A stretch of DNA of 64,000 nt from Caulobacter sp. SLTY. GTDB taxonomy: Bacteria > Pseudomonadota > Alphaproteobacteria > Caulobacterales > Caulobacteraceae. Below, one piece after another: positions 1 through 11,196 of this stretch. The position numbers were made by a program, and so were the translations under genes. How positions within the stretch are numbered: the first letter of the stretch is position 1; each line of letters begins with the position of its first letter. The DNA is taken from assembly GCF_009905535.1 (NCBI RefSeq), contig NZ_JAAALA010000023.1:1-64000 (forward strand), in the 5' to 3' direction. The notes beneath the pieces were generated by a model. It searched no databases. It was not told the origin of the DNA and saw only the letters and a program-made list of their open reading frames with translations.

Positions 1-55
1 GGTGCTGATCGTCGGGGCCGGCGCGCCCAGCCCCCCGGCCCCGACGATCAGCACC
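1..55. repeat. Perfect 21-bp inverted repeat at window edge (likely fold-back artefact)
   Basis: Bases 1-21 are the exact reverse complement of bases 35-55, with a 13-base loop between them. The right arm encodes the expected VLIVGAG stretch of the ThiF-like gene, while the left arm replaces what should be the next codons. A copied-back end is typical of a contig terminus artefact; a natural hairpin is less likely because it destroys a conserved protein. Confidence 0.75.
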
Positions 56-150
56 TTCGCGGCCGCCAGCTTCTGCTGCCCCGGCCCGCCGATCTCGCGC
101 AGCACCAGGTGGCGGGCATAGCGATCGACTTCTTCCGGGCTGAACGCCAA
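1..150 (-). CDS. ThiF/MoeB/HesA-family adenylyltransferase, N-terminal fragment
   Basis: This is the first 50 codons of a gene running off the left edge. It starts at a TTG (148-150) preceded on the minus strand by a perfect AGGAGG. The translation contains [19 protein letters not shown] and then [13 protein letters not shown], the N-terminal arginine segment and the GxGxxG nucleotide-binding loop of the E1-like adenylyltransferases that activate sulfur-carrier proteins (MoaD, ThiS) for molybdopterin or thiamine synthesis. After GAPA the reading becomes PTIST, which does not fit the family (usually ALQYLAAAG); this coincides with the inverted repeat at 1-55, so the last ~7 codons are probably not genuine. 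It is divergent from hslV. Which carrier protein it serves cannot be told from this fragment. Confidence 0.8.
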   Translation of the reverse strand, partial: MAFSPEEVDRYARHLVLREIGGPGQQKLAAAKVLIVGAGGLGAPAPTIST

Positions 151-187
151 CCTTGACCTCCTGACATGCCATGGCCACATCGCCCGC

Positions 188-727
188 ATGAGCAATTTCC
201 CCGACTGGCACGGCACCACCATCCTCGCGGTGCGCAAGGACGGCAAGACCGTGATCGCCGGCGACGGACAGGTGTCGATGGGCGCCACCGTGGTCAAGGG
301 CTCGGCGCGCAAGGTCCGCACCCTGGCCGGCGGCAAGGTGATCGCCGGGTTCGCCGGGGCCACGGCCGACGCCTTCACCCTGCTGGAGCGGCTGGAGGCC
401 AAGCTGGAACAGTATCCCGACCAGCTGGCCCGCGCCTGTGTGGACCTGGCGAAGGACTGGCGCACCGACCGCTACCTTCGCCGGCTGGAAGCCATGCTGA
501 TCGTGGCCGACAAGACCGCCATCTACACCGTCACCGGGGTGGGCGACGTGCTGGAGCCGGACCTGGGCGTGGCCGCCATCGGCTCCGGCGGCTCCTACGC
601 CCTGGCGGCGGCGCGGGCCCTGATCGACACCGACCAGGACGCTGAAGCCATCGCCCGAAAGGCCATGGCCATCGCCGCCGACATCTGTGTCTACACCAAC
701 GGCTCGCTGACCGTCGAAGTGCTGTGA
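188..727 (+). CDS. hslV: ATP-dependent protease HslV, proteolytic subunit
   Basis: HslV (ClpQ) is the N-terminal threonine peptidase that forms a double hexamer capped by HslU and degrades misfolded or regulatory proteins in the cytoplasm. The 179-aa product shows the family hallmarks: GTTILAVR near the N-terminus with the catalytic Thr at about residue 10 after a short propeptide, [10 protein letters not shown], the [16 protein letters not shown] block, LAKDWRTDR, and the C-terminal [16 protein letters not shown] and DICVYTNG. Length matches the family (about 175-185 aa). The stop codon overlaps the GTG start of the acetyltransferase by 4 bases, so the two are translationally coupled; hslU follows 1.5 kb downstream rather than immediately. 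Confidence 0.97.
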   Translation: MSNFPDWHGTTILAVRKDGKTVIAGDGQVSMGATVVKGSARKVRTLAGGKVIAGFAGATADAFTLLERLEAKLEQYPDQLARACVDLAKDWRTDRYLRRLEAMLIVADKTAIYTVTGVGDVLEPDLGVAAIGSGGSYALAAARALIDTDQDAEAIARKAMAIAADICVYTNGSLTVEVL

Positions 728-1206
728 CCTATCGTTTCACCGCCCTGACGCCCGCCGACCTGCCGCTGCTGGATCGCTGGCTGAAGGCGCCGCATGTGCG
801 CGAGTGGTGGGAAGACGACGAGGGGCTGGCCGAGGCTGAGGAAGCCTACGCCGACCCCGACACCTGGCAATACATCGTCCACCTGGGCGATCGGCCGATC
901 GGCTACATCCAGGCCTATAATCCCCACGCCTGGCCCGGCCACCACTTTGGCGATCAGCCGCCGGGCGCTCGGGGCGTCGACCAGTACATCGGCGAGGCGG
1001 ACCTGCTGAACCAGGGCCACGGCCCCGCCTTCATCCGCCAGTTCTGCGACCAGCTGATCGCCGCCGGCGCCCCGGTCGTCTGCACCGACCCCCACCCGGG
1101 CAACGCCCGCGCCATCCGCGCCTATGAGAAGGCCGGGTTCGCCACCTATGGCGGGCCGGTGGACACGGACTGGGGTCGCAGCCTGCTGATGGCGCGGCGG
1201 GGCTGA
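724..1206 (+). CDS. GNAT-family N-acetyltransferase, AAC(6')-like
   Basis: This 160-aa protein of the GCN5-related fold transfers an acetyl group from acetyl-CoA to an unknown amine. The order of motifs ([17 protein letters not shown], then PIGYIQAY, then the acceptor-loop segment [19 protein letters not shown], and finally [16 protein letters not shown]) is the one seen in the AAC(6') aminoglycoside acetyltransferases and related proteins. The GTG start at 724 overlaps the hslV stop (GTGA), so it is in the hslV operon. Its position between hslV and hslU suggests a chromosomal housekeeping or protein-modifying role rather than acquired resistance, but the substrate cannot be read from sequence. 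Confidence 0.85.
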   Translation: MTYRFTALTPADLPLLDRWLKAPHVREWWEDDEGLAEAEEAYADPDTWQYIVHLGDRPIGYIQAYNPHAWPGHHFGDQPPGARGVDQYIGEADLLNQGHGPAFIRQFCDQLIAAGAPVVCTDPHPGNARAIRAYEKAGFATYGGPVDTDWGRSLLMARRG

Positions 1207-1246
1207 TCGCCTTAGTCTTGCCGCCGTCACCCCGTGGATAGGCGCC

Positions 1247-2134
1247 ATGATCCGTCCTCTGCTCTCGCTCGGCCTCGTCCTGCTCATCGCTCTTCCCGCC
1301 GGAGCGGCCCCCAAGAAGCCCAAGGCGCCGGCGCCCGTCACCCCCGCCCCGGTGATCGCCGCCGAGCGGGCCTTCGCCGCAGACGGGCTGAGCATGGGGA
1401 TCAAGCAGAGCTTCCTGAAGCACATGGCCGATGACGCGATCGTCTTTCAGCCGGAGCCCGTGAACGCCCGCCAGGCCATCTCCGCCCAGCCCGACACCCC
1501 GGGGCCGAAGCTGGAGTGGTGGCCGATCTGGGCCGGCATCTCGGCCGGCGGGGACATGGGCTTTACCACCGGCCCCTATGCGGTGAACGGAACCCGGCGC
1601 GGCTTCTACTTCACGGTCTGGAAGAAGCAGGCCGACGGGAGCTGGAAGTGGCTCTACGACGGCGGCCCGGCCAGCAGCGCCAAGGAGGCCCCCGGCCCCG
1701 ACTCCACCCCCGGCCTGCTTCCCGTCTCCAAGCTGTCGGCCGGGGACCCCGCCACCGCCTTCACCGGGGTCCAGGCCGCCGAGACGGCCCTGAACGAGGC
1801 CGCCGCCAGCGACGCCACGGCCGCCTACCAATCGGTGCTGGTCTGCGAGGCGCGGGTGCAGGGCTCGCCCAACGCCCCGGCCCAGGGCTGCGCCGCCTTC
1901 AAGGCCGAGCTGGCCACGCGTGGCAAGTTCATCGCCTTCAAGGCGCTGGGCGGCGAGGCCTCCCAGTCCGGGGACCTGGCCTGGACCTATGGCGAGGCCG
2001 ACTGGGCCCATCTGGGCCAGAAGCGGCGGGGCTTCTATGTGAGGGTCTGGCAGTACCGGGCCGAGGGCTGGAAGCTGGTGTTCGACCAGATCGTCCCGGC
2101 TCCGCCCCGGACGCCGCAACTTCGCAAGGGGTGA
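1247..2134 (+). CDS. Exported protein with two NTF2/SnoaL-like (DUF4440-type) domains
   Basis: The product has 295 aa. Residues 1-20 form a Sec signal peptide (hydrophobic LLSLGLVLLIALPAGAA ending at an Ala-x-Ala site), followed by a Lys/Pro-rich linker. The mature part contains two related segments: about 38-150 (AERAFAADGLSMGIKQSFLKHMADDAIVF... GFYFTVWKKQADGSWKW) and about 175-285 (AETALNEAAASDATAAYQSV... GFYVRVWQYRAEGWKLVFD). Both follow the plan of the SnoaL/DUF4440 cone-shaped NTF2 fold. Secreted two-domain NTF2 proteins of this type have no defined reaction. It sits between the acetyltransferase and hslU in the same direction. Function is unknown. Confidence 0.75.
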   Translation: MIRPLLSLGLVLLIALPAGAAPKKPKAPAPVTPAPVIAAERAFAADGLSMGIKQSFLKHMADDAIVFQPEPVNARQAISAQPDTPGPKLEWWPIWAGISAGGDMGFTTGPYAVNGTRRGFYFTVWKKQADGSWKWLYDGGPASSAKEAPGPDSTPGLLPVSKLSAGDPATAFTGVQAAETALNEAAASDATAAYQSVLVCEARVQGSPNAPAQGCAAFKAELATRGKFIAFKALGGEASQSGDLAWTYGEADWAHLGQKRRGFYVRVWQYRAEGWKLVFDQIVPAPPRTPQLRKG

Positions 2135-2202
2135 CCGGAGGGGTGACGCGGGGGCTCGCGGCGCCTATGTGCGTGCTTCGTGCTGACTACCAGGACCCTT
2201 AA

Positions 2203-3507
2203 GTGACCGAATTCTCTCCCCGCGAGATCGTTTCCGAACTGGACCGCTTCGTCGTCGGCCATGCCGAGGCCAAGCGGGCCGTGGCCATCGCTCTGCGCAA
2301 CCGCTGGCGCCGCCGTCGGGCGCCGGAAGCCCTGCGCGACGAGATCACGCCCAAGAACATCCTGATGATCGGCCCCACGGGCGTGGGCAAGACCGAGATC
2401 GCCCGCCGCCTGGCCAAGCTCGCCCAGGCGCCCTTCCTGAAGGTCGAGGCCACCAAGTTCACCGAGGTCGGCTATGTCGGCCGCGACGTCGACCAGATCG
2501 TCCGCGACCTAGTGGAATCCGCCATCGGCATGGTCCGCGACAAGCGCCGCGCCGCCGTCAAGGCCAAGGCCGAGGCCGCCGCCGAGGAACGCATCCTCGA
2601 CGCCCTGACCGGCCCCGGCAGCACGGCGGCCCGCGAAAGCTTCCGCAAGAAACTCCGCGCCGGTGAGCTCAACGACAAGGAGGTCGAGCTGCAGCTGGCA
2701 GATACCGCCAGCCCCTTCCAGGGCCTGGACATCCCCGGCATGCCGGGCGGCTCGGTCGGGATGCTCAATCTTGGCGACATGTTCGGCAAGGCCATGGGCG
2801 GCCGCACCCGCACCCACAAGACGACCGTGGCCGGCGCCTATGCCCCCCTCCTGGCCGAGGAAAGCGACAAACTGCTCGACCAGGAGGCTCTCACCCAGGA
2901 GGCGCTGGAGCTGGCCGAGAACCACGGGATCGTCTTCCTCGACGAGATCGACAAGGTGGCCAGCCGGTCGGACCGGGCCGGGGCCGACGTCTCCCGCGAG
3001 GGGGTGCAGCGCGACCTGCTGCCACTGATCGAGGGGACCACCGTCTCCACCAAGCATGGGCCGGTGAAGACCGACCACATCCTGTTCATCGCCTCCGGCG
3101 CCTTCCATGTCGCCAAGCCGTCGGACCTGCTGCCCGAGCTGCAGGGCCGGCTGCCGATCCGGGTGGAGCTGAAGGCCCTGTCCCGCGACGACTTCCGCCG
3201 GATCCTGACCGAGCCGGAGGCCAACCTGATCGTCCAGCAGAAGGCCCTGATCGCCACCGAGGGCGTCGACCTGACCTTCACCGACGAGGCCATCGACGCG
3301 ATCGCCGACGCCGCCGTGGCGGTGAACGGCAGCGTCGAGAACATCGGCGCCCGCCGCTTGCAGACCGTGCTGGAAAAGGTGGTCGAGGAGATCAGCTTCA
3401 CCGCCGGCGACACCAGCGCCACGGCCTTCACGGTCGACGAGGCCTACGTGAAGCAGAAGATCGGCGCCCTGGCGGCGGACACCGACCTCAGCCGGTTCAT
3501 TCTTTAG
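2203..3507 (+). CDS. hslU: ATP-dependent protease ATPase subunit HslU
   Basis: HslU (ClpY) is the AAA+ unfoldase hexamer that feeds substrates into HslV. The 434-aa sequence has the N-terminal [23 protein letters not shown], Walker A GPTGVGKT (residues 57-64), the pore-loop GYVGRD (90-95), the intermediate I-domain (about 110-230), Walker [11 protein letters not shown], sensor and arginine-finger region [12 protein letters not shown], and the C-terminal DLSRFIL tail that docks into HslV. The start is GTG at 2203; no in-frame ATG lies upstream near it. The 3' end overlaps the stop of the convergent BLUF gene by a few bases. Confidence 0.97.
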   Translation: MTEFSPREIVSELDRFVVGHAEAKRAVAIALRNRWRRRRAPEALRDEITPKNILMIGPTGVGKTEIARRLAKLAQAPFLKVEATKFTEVGYVGRDVDQIVRDLVESAIGMVRDKRRAAVKAKAEAAAEERILDALTGPGSTAARESFRKKLRAGELNDKEVELQLADTASPFQGLDIPGMPGGSVGMLNLGDMFGKAMGGRTRTHKTTVAGAYAPLLAEESDKLLDQEALTQEALELAENHGIVFLDEIDKVASRSDRAGADVSREGVQRDLLPLIEGTTVSTKHGPVKTDHILFIASGAFHVAKPSDLLPELQGRLPIRVELKALSRDDFRRILTEPEANLIVQQKALIATEGVDLTFTDEAIDAIADAAVAVNGSVENIGARRLQTVLEKVVEEISFTAGDTSATAFTVDEAYVKQKIGALAADTDLSRFIL

Positions 3508-3962
3508 GCGACGTAGCGAAGCTGGGCGTCGTCCCGCACGGCGCGCAGCCGGGTCAGCAGCCGCGTTGCAGTCTCCAAAGACAGGCGTCCCGGATCGAAA
3601 GCGCCCCGTCGGGCGATAGCCTCGGCGACCTTGGCGTCGACCATGCTGAGGGTGCGGGCGCACATGTCCCACTCGCGGAACAGCCGCCCGCTGGCCTGGG
3701 CGGCGCCCAGAAGCAGGACGGCCTCATGCCGGTGGTCTGCTTCGATGCGGGCCAGGGTGGCGCTGATCGCCTTGTGCGAGCCCTCCAGAGCCTGGAGGAA
3801 CCATCCGTCGTGGCAGAACAGCATGCCGGAGATTCCGTCCGTCCGGTTATTGGCGATAGACTTGCGAATGATGCTGTCGATCGTCGGTTCGAACGCCCCA
3901 GGCGCCACCTGACTGCGGCTGTAGTAGACGAGGCGGAAGAGGCCGGACGGAACGCTGGACAT
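3504..3962 (-). CDS. BLUF-domain blue-light photoreceptor (short form)
   Basis: This is a 152-aa single-domain BLUF protein, a FAD-binding blue-light sensor. Residues 8-100 hold the fold: FRLVYYSR with the flavin-contacting Tyr (13), NN at 38-39 in the helix that binds the flavin, DGISGMLF, then WFLQALEG with the photoactive Gln (57). All three residues needed for the BLUF photocycle are therefore present. There is no EAL, cyclase or other output domain; the remaining ~50 residues are helical, so signalling must go through a partner protein. The start at 3962 places the domain directly at the N-terminus; an upstream in-frame ATG at 3998 would add 12 residues, and neither has a strong ribosome site. 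It converges on hslU. Confidence 0.88.
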   Translation of the reverse strand: MSSVPSGLFRLVYYSRSQVAPGAFEPTIDSIIRKSIANNRTDGISGMLFCHDGWFLQALEGSHKAISATLARIEADHRHEAVLLLGAAQASGRLFREWDMCARTLSMVDAKVAEAIARRGAFDPGRLSLETATRLLTRLRAVRDDAQLRYVA

Positions 3963-4036
3963 GGAGGATCCCACACTGCGACTACCCGATTTGAGCATTC
4001 GATCGTAAGAATTCCCCTAATGCGCGGCAGCGAAGC

Positions 4037-4510
4037 TCAATATCGCTCCGCCCTGGCCCGGCGGATCGCCTCGCGCAGCGCGTGGCCCAGGGCCTCCCGC
4101 TCGGGCGGAGACAGCGCCTTGCCGACGCTGCGGCGCCGCCGCGACAGCCGCAGCCGGACCCGCACCTCATGCTCGCCGAGCGCTTCCATGTCGACGCTGG
4201 TGAAGGCGGTAGGAGAGGTCCAGACAGTGCGAACGACTCCGTCATGCTCCTCGATCACCTCCACCTGCTCGGCGCTGACCCGCAGCCGTTCTCGCCGCTC
4301 GGCCGCCCGGAAGCTGGCCTTGAGGGCGAAATAGACCAGCACCACGTCCAGCCCGAGAAACAACGGCGCCGGCCAAGCGCCGATGATGAAGAAGACGATG
4401 CTGATCATCGCGGCCGACACCGCCAGCGCGCCCAGCACGACCTTGAATCCCAAGGTTCCGAGCGAGCGGTTAGGGGCGATCACGGCGTCCATGTAGAGGG
4501 TGGCGGCCAT
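4037..4510 (-). CDS. DUF2244 integral membrane protein
   Basis: This 157-aa protein begins with the DUF2244 signature DAVIAPNRSLG. Two transmembrane segments follow (about 22-44 and 48-66), then a basic juxtamembrane helix (KASFRAAERRERLRV) and a cytoplasmic beta-rich domain ending in a basic helix. The family is widespread in Alphaproteobacteria and often lies near respiratory or cytochrome oxidase genes; no activity is established. Here it is divergent from recQ and upstream of the BLUF gene, with no clear operon partner. Confidence 0.85.
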   Translation of the reverse strand: MAATLYMDAVIAPNRSLGTLGFKVVLGALAVSAAMISIVFFIIGAWPAPLFLGLDVVLVYFALKASFRAAERRERLRVSAEQVEVIEEHDGVVRTVWTSPTAFTSVDMEALGEHEVRVRLRLSRRRRSVGKALSPPEREALGHALREAIRRARAERY

Positions 4511-4591
4511 GGCGCTAACCTAAGCCGAAACCCGCCACTTGCGAGTTGAACAAAAAGCGAACATTGTAACCTGAACCCTCGCCCCAACGCC

Positions 4592-6835
4592 ATGTCGTCG
4601 CGCCCCGCCCTTTCCGTGCCCGCCGCCGCTTCGCCATGGCATAAGCGGCCGGTGAACGATTCCCTTCCCCCGCTCGACCAGGCCCGCGAGACCCTTCGCC
4701 GGGTGTTCGGCCATGCCGAGTTCCGGGGGCTGCAGGCGCGGGTGATCGAGGAGGTCCTGGCCGGCCGCAACGCCGTGGCCGTCCTGCCGACCGGCGGCGG
4801 CAAGAGCGTCTGCTACCAGATCCCGGCCCTGATCCTGCCGGGCCTGGGCCTGGTTGTCTCGCCGCTGATCGCCCTGATGAGCGACCAGGTCGCCTCCCTG
4901 CGTCAGGCGGGGGTGGCCGCCGCGCGGCTGGACTCCAACATCGCCGCCTTCGAACGGCAGGAGATATGGGAGGCGATCGACCGGGGCGAGCTGGACCTGC
5001 TCTACATCTCACCCGAAGGCCTGTCGTCGAACGGCATGCTCGACCGCCTGGCCCGGCTGAAGCTGGCGGTGATCGCCATCGATGAGGCCCACTGCGTCAG
5101 CCAATGGGGGCATGACTTCCGGCCCGACTACCGGATGCTGGGCCGGCTGGCCGAACGCTTCCCGGGCGTGCCGCGCATCGCGGTCACCGCCACCGCCGAC
5201 GCCCGGACGCGGGAAGACATCCGCACCGAACTGCGGCTTGAGGACGCCGCCGAGTTCGTCGACAGCTTCGCCCGCCCCGAACTGGCGCTGAACGCCGAAC
5301 GCAAGGTCGGCTCCGGCCACAAGCGCGTCCTGGAACTGGTTGCCCAGCGGCCCGGCAAGTCGGGCGTGGTCTATGTCGGCAGCCGCGACAAGGCCGATGA
5401 GTTGGCTGAGAAGCTGCGCGAGGCGGGTGCGCCGGCCATCGCCTATCACGCGGGGCTGGAAAAGGAGCTGCGCAATCGGCGGCTCGAACAGTTCCTCGAG
5501 GCCGACGCGGCGGTGATGGTGGCCACCATCGCCTTCGGCATGGGTGTGGACAAGCCGGACGTTCGCTATGTGATCCACGCCGACCCGCCCGGCAGCATCG
5601 AGGCCTATTGGCAGGAGATCGGCCGGGCCGGGCGTGACGGCCAGCCGGCCGACGGCATCACCCTCTATTCCAGCGCCGACATGGCCTGGGCCTTCCGGCG
5701 CCTCGACGGCCGCGACATGGCCGCCGAGGTCAAGCAGGTGCAGGCCCGCAAGATCCGCCAGCTCTACGCCATGCTGGAAGGCACCGCCTGCCGGGCGGCG
5801 GCCGTGCGGCGCTATTTCGGCGAGGAGCGGGTCGAGCGCTGCGGCCAATGCGACCTGTGTCTCGCGCCGCCGGACAGCATCGACGTCAGCCAGTCGGCCT
5901 CCAAGGCCCTGGCGGCCACCCACCGGCTGGGCGGCCGGTTCGGACGCGGACGGCTGGTCGATCACCTGCTGGGCAAGACCAAGGATGTCTCCGATTTCGA
6001 GGCCGGGCTGTCCACCTGGGGCATCGGCACGGAGCTCAGCCAGCACGCCTGGCGCGACCTGATCGACCAGCTGCTGTTCGAGGGGCTGCTCAAGGAAGAC
6101 CCCAACGATGGGCGTCCGCTGATCGGGCTGGGCGACATCGACGGGGTGCGGGCGGTGTGGAAGTCCGAGCGGTCGGTGCTGATCCGCAAGGATTCCACGC
6201 GGGTGGCGGCGGCCGGGAAGACCCGGACGAGCAAGGGGCGCAAGGATGTGCTGGCGACGCTATCGCGCGATCAGTCGGTCGTCTTCGAGCGACTGCGCAC
6301 CTGGCGCAAGGAGGAGGCGCAGCGACAGCACGTGCCGCCTTACGTGATCTTCCACGACGCGACGCTGGCGGAGATTGCGGTGCGTAGGCCGAGCACGCTC
6401 CCGGCGCTCGCGGCAGTCAGCGGCGTCGGCGAAGGCAAGCTGGAGCGCTATGGTCAGCCGGTGCTCGATGTTGTCGCCGGTCGCGCAGACGCACTGCCCG
6501 AAGCGGCGGCCCGCGCCCGGGTCCTTCGCAGGTCCATGAGTTCACCGGAAGCGCTGCTCTGGACCGGGCTGCGGTCGCGCCAGCTGGATGGGCTGAAGTT
6601 CGGCCGCCAGCACCCGATGGGAATCTACGTGCTCGACTTCTACTGTCCTGAGGTGAAGTTGGCGGTTGAGGTCGACGGCATCGGCCACAGCCACGGCCAG
6701 CGCCCTGAGGCAGACCGCCGTCGGGACGCTTGGTTCGAAGAACAGGGCATCCGGACGCTCCGCATCCCCGCACAGGACGTCTTCGACGACATGTCCGAGG
6801 TGCTGCACCAAATCTACGTCGCCGCCCGAGGCTGA
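4592..6835 (+). CDS. recQ: RecQ ATP-dependent DNA helicase fused to a DUF559 nuclease-like domain
   Basis: RecQ is a 3'-5' DNA helicase acting in recombination and stalled-fork repair. In the 747-aa product the helicase core carries Walker A PTGGGKS (66-72), DEAH (164-167), and motif VI QEIGRAGRDG (341-350). The RecQ-Ct zinc site uses C400, C417, C420 and C423, then a winged-helix region and an HRDC domain (about 557-635). A normal RecQ would end there; here the frame runs on into a complete DUF559 domain (about 640-745: LRRSMSSPEALLWTGLRSR, DFYCPEVKLAVEVDG, a Vsr/restriction-endonuclease-like fold with acidic residues D682, E693 and D695). No stop or frame change separates them. A GTG at 4652 is an alternative start that would remove 20 residues with no helicase motif in them. 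Confidence 0.93.
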   Translation: MSSRPALSVPAAASPWHKRPVNDSLPPLDQARETLRRVFGHAEFRGLQARVIEEVLAGRNAVAVLPTGGGKSVCYQIPALILPGLGLVVSPLIALMSDQVASLRQAGVAAARLDSNIAAFERQEIWEAIDRGELDLLYISPEGLSSNGMLDRLARLKLAVIAIDEAHCVSQWGHDFRPDYRMLGRLAERFPGVPRIAVTATADARTREDIRTELRLEDAAEFVDSFARPELALNAERKVGSGHKRVLELVAQRPGKSGVVYVGSRDKADELAEKLREAGAPAIAYHAGLEKELRNRRLEQFLEADAAVMVATIAFGMGVDKPDVRYVIHADPPGSIEAYWQEIGRAGRDGQPADGITLYSSADMAWAFRRLDGRDMAAEVKQVQARKIRQLYAMLEGTACRAAAVRRYFGEERVERCGQCDLCLAPPDSIDVSQSASKALAATHRLGGRFGRGRLVDHLLGKTKDVSDFEAGLSTWGIGTELSQHAWRDLIDQLLFEGLLKEDPNDGRPLIGLGDIDGVRAVWKSERSVLIRKDSTRVAAAGKTRTSKGRKDVLATLSRDQSVVFERLRTWRKEEAQRQHVPPYVIFHDATLAEIAVRRPSTLPALAAVSGVGEGKLERYGQPVLDVVAGRADALPEAAARARVLRRSMSSPEALLWTGLRSRQLDGLKFGRQHPMGIYVLDFYCPEVKLAVEVDGIGHSHGQRPEADRRRDAWFEEQGIRTLRIPAQDVFDDMSEVLHQIYVAARG

Positions 6836-6852
6836 CGCCGGGCTTGGCGCTC

Positions 6853-7032
6853 TTCGCTCTCCGCCCCCGAGAGGGGGCGGAGGACGGTTCGGAGCATGAG
6901 CGACGGACCAGGAGGCGGGGCAGCGCCGGCGGTCAGTGATTAGCGGTCCACCGGCGGTGGGAACCCCCTCGGTTTGGCTCGCTTGCAGCGCTCGCCAAAG
7001 CCACTCCCCCATCTTCGATGGGGGAGAGCGAA
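6853..7032 (-). repeat. 180-bp dispersed intergenic repeat, copy 1
   Basis: The element is bounded by TTCGCTCTCC at one end and its complement at the other. Read on the minus strand it nearly matches the copy at 32676-32855 over its first ~82 and last ~85 bases, while the central ~15-25 bases differ. Both ends fold into hairpins (CCCCCAT/ATGGGGG and CCGCCCCC/GGGGGCGG). It fills the gap between the convergent ends of recQ and gyrB. It yields spurious ORFs on several frames but no gene. No target-site duplication was seen. Confidence 0.88.
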
Positions 7033-7054
7033 GGTCTCAGGCCATCAGCGGAGC

Positions 7055-9526
<2,472 letters not shown>

Positions 9527-10675
9527 TCAATCATCCAGAACGGTCAGGCCGGTGGGCTCCACACGGACACCCAGGGCCTGGCCCTTGAAAGGTTCGAAGA
9601 GCGAAGCGTCGGTCCCGGTCAGGAAGACCTGGAGCCCCAGCGCCGCGATTTCATCCGCCAGGGCGGCCCGTCGAAACGGGTCCAGGTGGGCGGCGACTTC
9701 GTCCAGCAACAATATAGGATTCGGCGCGGAAATTGCAGCGCTTAATCGCGCCGCCTGGGCCAAAACCAGGTTCAGAATCAAGGCTTTCTGCTCCCCGGTG
9801 GAGCATTCCGCGGCCGGACGATCCTTTTCGGCGTGGACCACCGCCAGATCGCCCCGATGCGGGCCCGTCAGGCCCCGTCCGGCGGAGGCGTCCCGCGGCC
9901 TTGACGCCGCGAGGGCGGGCCCAAGGCGAGCCGCGATCTCGGCCTCCCCCACCCCTTGTCCGGCCAGGGTTTCCCACTCGCCGGTCAGGGCCAGCCGGGC
10001 TCGCGGGAAGGGCCGGTCGGTGCGGGAATCGATCTCCGACTGAAGGGCGGCAAGGGTTCGCGCCCGCGCGGCGGCCAGGGCGGCGCCATGCTCGGCCATC
10101 CGCGCCTCCAACGCTGTCACCCAGACTGGATCAGGCGCCGCCCCCTCGTCGGTCAGCAGACGCATCCGCTCACGCAGGGCCTTGTCGTAGGCTGTTGCAT
10201 GGGCGGCGTGCAGGGGCTCGGCAGCGAACACCAGCCGGTCGAAGAAACGGCGCCGGTCGCCCGCCGCCTCCAGGAACAATCTGTCCTGCGCCGGGGTCAG
10301 CCAGACGGGCCGGATATGGTCGGTCAGCCGGCCGGGCGGCACGCTGGTTCCCTCGACCCGGGTCAGCCGCCGCGACGAGCCCGGACTGTCGGTGCCGGTG
10401 CCCAGCTGCGTTTCGTCCTCGCCGTCGGAGACTTTCGCCGCCACCGCCCAGGCGCGCCCGACCGCCTCCCCCGGCATCCGCCGACCGACCTCGGCCAGCG
10501 ACACCCCGCGCAGCCCCTTGCCCGGCGACAGCAGGGAGATGGCCTCCAGCAGGTTGGTCTTCCCCGCCCCATTCGGCCCGGCCAGCCACACCGACCGGCC
10601 ACGCGGCTCCAGACTCCCCAGCTCATAGGAGCGGAAGTTGGTCAGGGTGAGGGAGGCGAGGGCGGAGGTGGGCAA
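9527..10675 (-). CDS. recF: DNA replication/repair protein RecF
   Basis: RecF is the SMC-like ATPase that with RecO and RecR loads RecA at single-strand gaps. The 382-aa product has [10 protein letters not shown], Walker [10 protein letters not shown], the ABC signature [11 protein letters not shown], and Walker [13 protein letters not shown] followed by an LTGTD switch region, in the normal spacing for a family of 360-400 aa. It is directly upstream of gyrB, and dnaN lies further upstream on the same strand, separated by a small exported protein gene; this is the common dnaN-recF-gyrB arrangement with an insertion. Confidence 0.96.
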   Translation of the reverse strand: MPTSALASLTLTNFRSYELGSLEPRGRSVWLAGPNGAGKTNLLEAISLLSPGKGLRGVSLAEVGRRMPGEAVGRAWAVAAKVSDGEDETQLGTGTDSPGSSRRLTRVEGTSVPPGRLTDHIRPVWLTPAQDRLFLEAAGDRRRFFDRLVFAAEPLHAAHATAYDKALRERMRLLTDEGAAPDPVWVTALEARMAEHGAALAAARARTLAALQSEIDSRTDRPFPRARLALTGEWETLAGQGVGEAEIAARLGPALAASRPRDASAGRGLTGPHRGDLAVVHAEKDRPAAECSTGEQKALILNLVLAQAARLSAAISAPNPILLLDEVAAHLDPFRRAALADEIAALGLQVFLTGTDASLFEPFKGQALGVRVEPTGLTVLDD

Positions 10676-10717
10676 GGCGGTCCGGCAACGTTACCGGCCG
10701 TCTTTAGGCCAGTTCGG

Positions 10718-11053
10718 CTAGCGGCGCACGGCGTTCCAGTTGAACAGGAAGCTGCGGTGCTCCGCCCAGGTCTGGCCGACCGCCTTGTCGCCGACCAGGC
10801 AGACGCTGCTGTGATAGGGCCCCGCGCCGTCGGTGGTGCGGAAGCTGGCGCAGGTGCGGCCGCGATCGGTCTTCCACCGGCCGGCCAGGATTTCGCTGTC
10901 GTAGAAGCTGCCCGTGACCGTGCCGTCGGCCTTGAGGGTCAGGGTCATGGGCTTGGTGTAGGGCTCGTCCGGCTTGCCGGAGAGGTCGACGGTCCATTCC
11001 CCGGCAAGGGCGGGCTCGGCAGTCAGGGCAAGGGCAAGGAAAAGGGCGATCAT
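10718..11053 (-). CDS. Small exported protein of unknown function
   Basis: The product has 111 aa with a short signal peptide (MIALFLALALTAEPALAG, cleavage near residue 17-18). The mature part is beta-rich: GEWTVDLSGKPDEPYTKPM, TLTLKADGTVTGSFYDSEI, GRWKTDRGRTCASF and YHSSVCLVGDKAVGQTW, with two cysteines that could pair. The repeated 'GxWxxD...GTVxGSFYDS' pattern resembles small lipocalin/avidin-like beta-barrel proteins, but I recognise no family. It lies between dnaN and recF on the same strand. Codon use looks like the neighbours. Confidence 0.7.
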   Translation of the reverse strand: MIALFLALALTAEPALAGEWTVDLSGKPDEPYTKPMTLTLKADGTVTGSFYDSEILAGRWKTDRGRTCASFRTTDGAGPYHSSVCLVGDKAVGQTWAEHRSFLFNWNAVRR

Positions 11054-11148
11054 CGGCGGCTCCCGGGCGTTGACCGGGAACTGGAGCGAAAGGGCCGCCG
11101 GACAAGGCCGGGCGGCTCAGCTCACGAAGGGCGGGTGGCTGCCCCATC

Positions 11149-11184
11149 TTCCGCTCATCCCCGCGAAGGCTGGGGTGAGCGGAA
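11149..11184. terminator. Hairpin downstream of dnaN
   Basis: TTCCGCTCA pairs with TGAGCGGAA and an inner CCCC pairs with GGGG around a GCGAAGGCT loop, with a one-base bulge. On the plus strand it is followed by TTTTG. It lies 12 bases beyond the dnaN stop. It may end dnaN transcription or be a single copy of a palindromic intergenic repeat, whose 'CATCCCCGCGAAGG' core is widespread in Alphaproteobacteria. Confidence 0.5.
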
Positions 11185-11196
11185 TTTTGTGGGCGT

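Noticed and set aside
724-1206. Calling the GNAT protein an aminoglycoside resistance gene
   Set aside because: The similarity to AAC(6') is at fold and motif level only, and the gene is embedded in the hslV operon, which suggests a native role.
6542-7012. Open frames on the minus strand containing LWRALQASQTEGVPTAG and similar frames at 32696-33034
   Set aside because: They are translations of the 180-bp repeat and of the antisense of recQ; the same peptide arises from both copies, so it is repeat-derived, not a gene.
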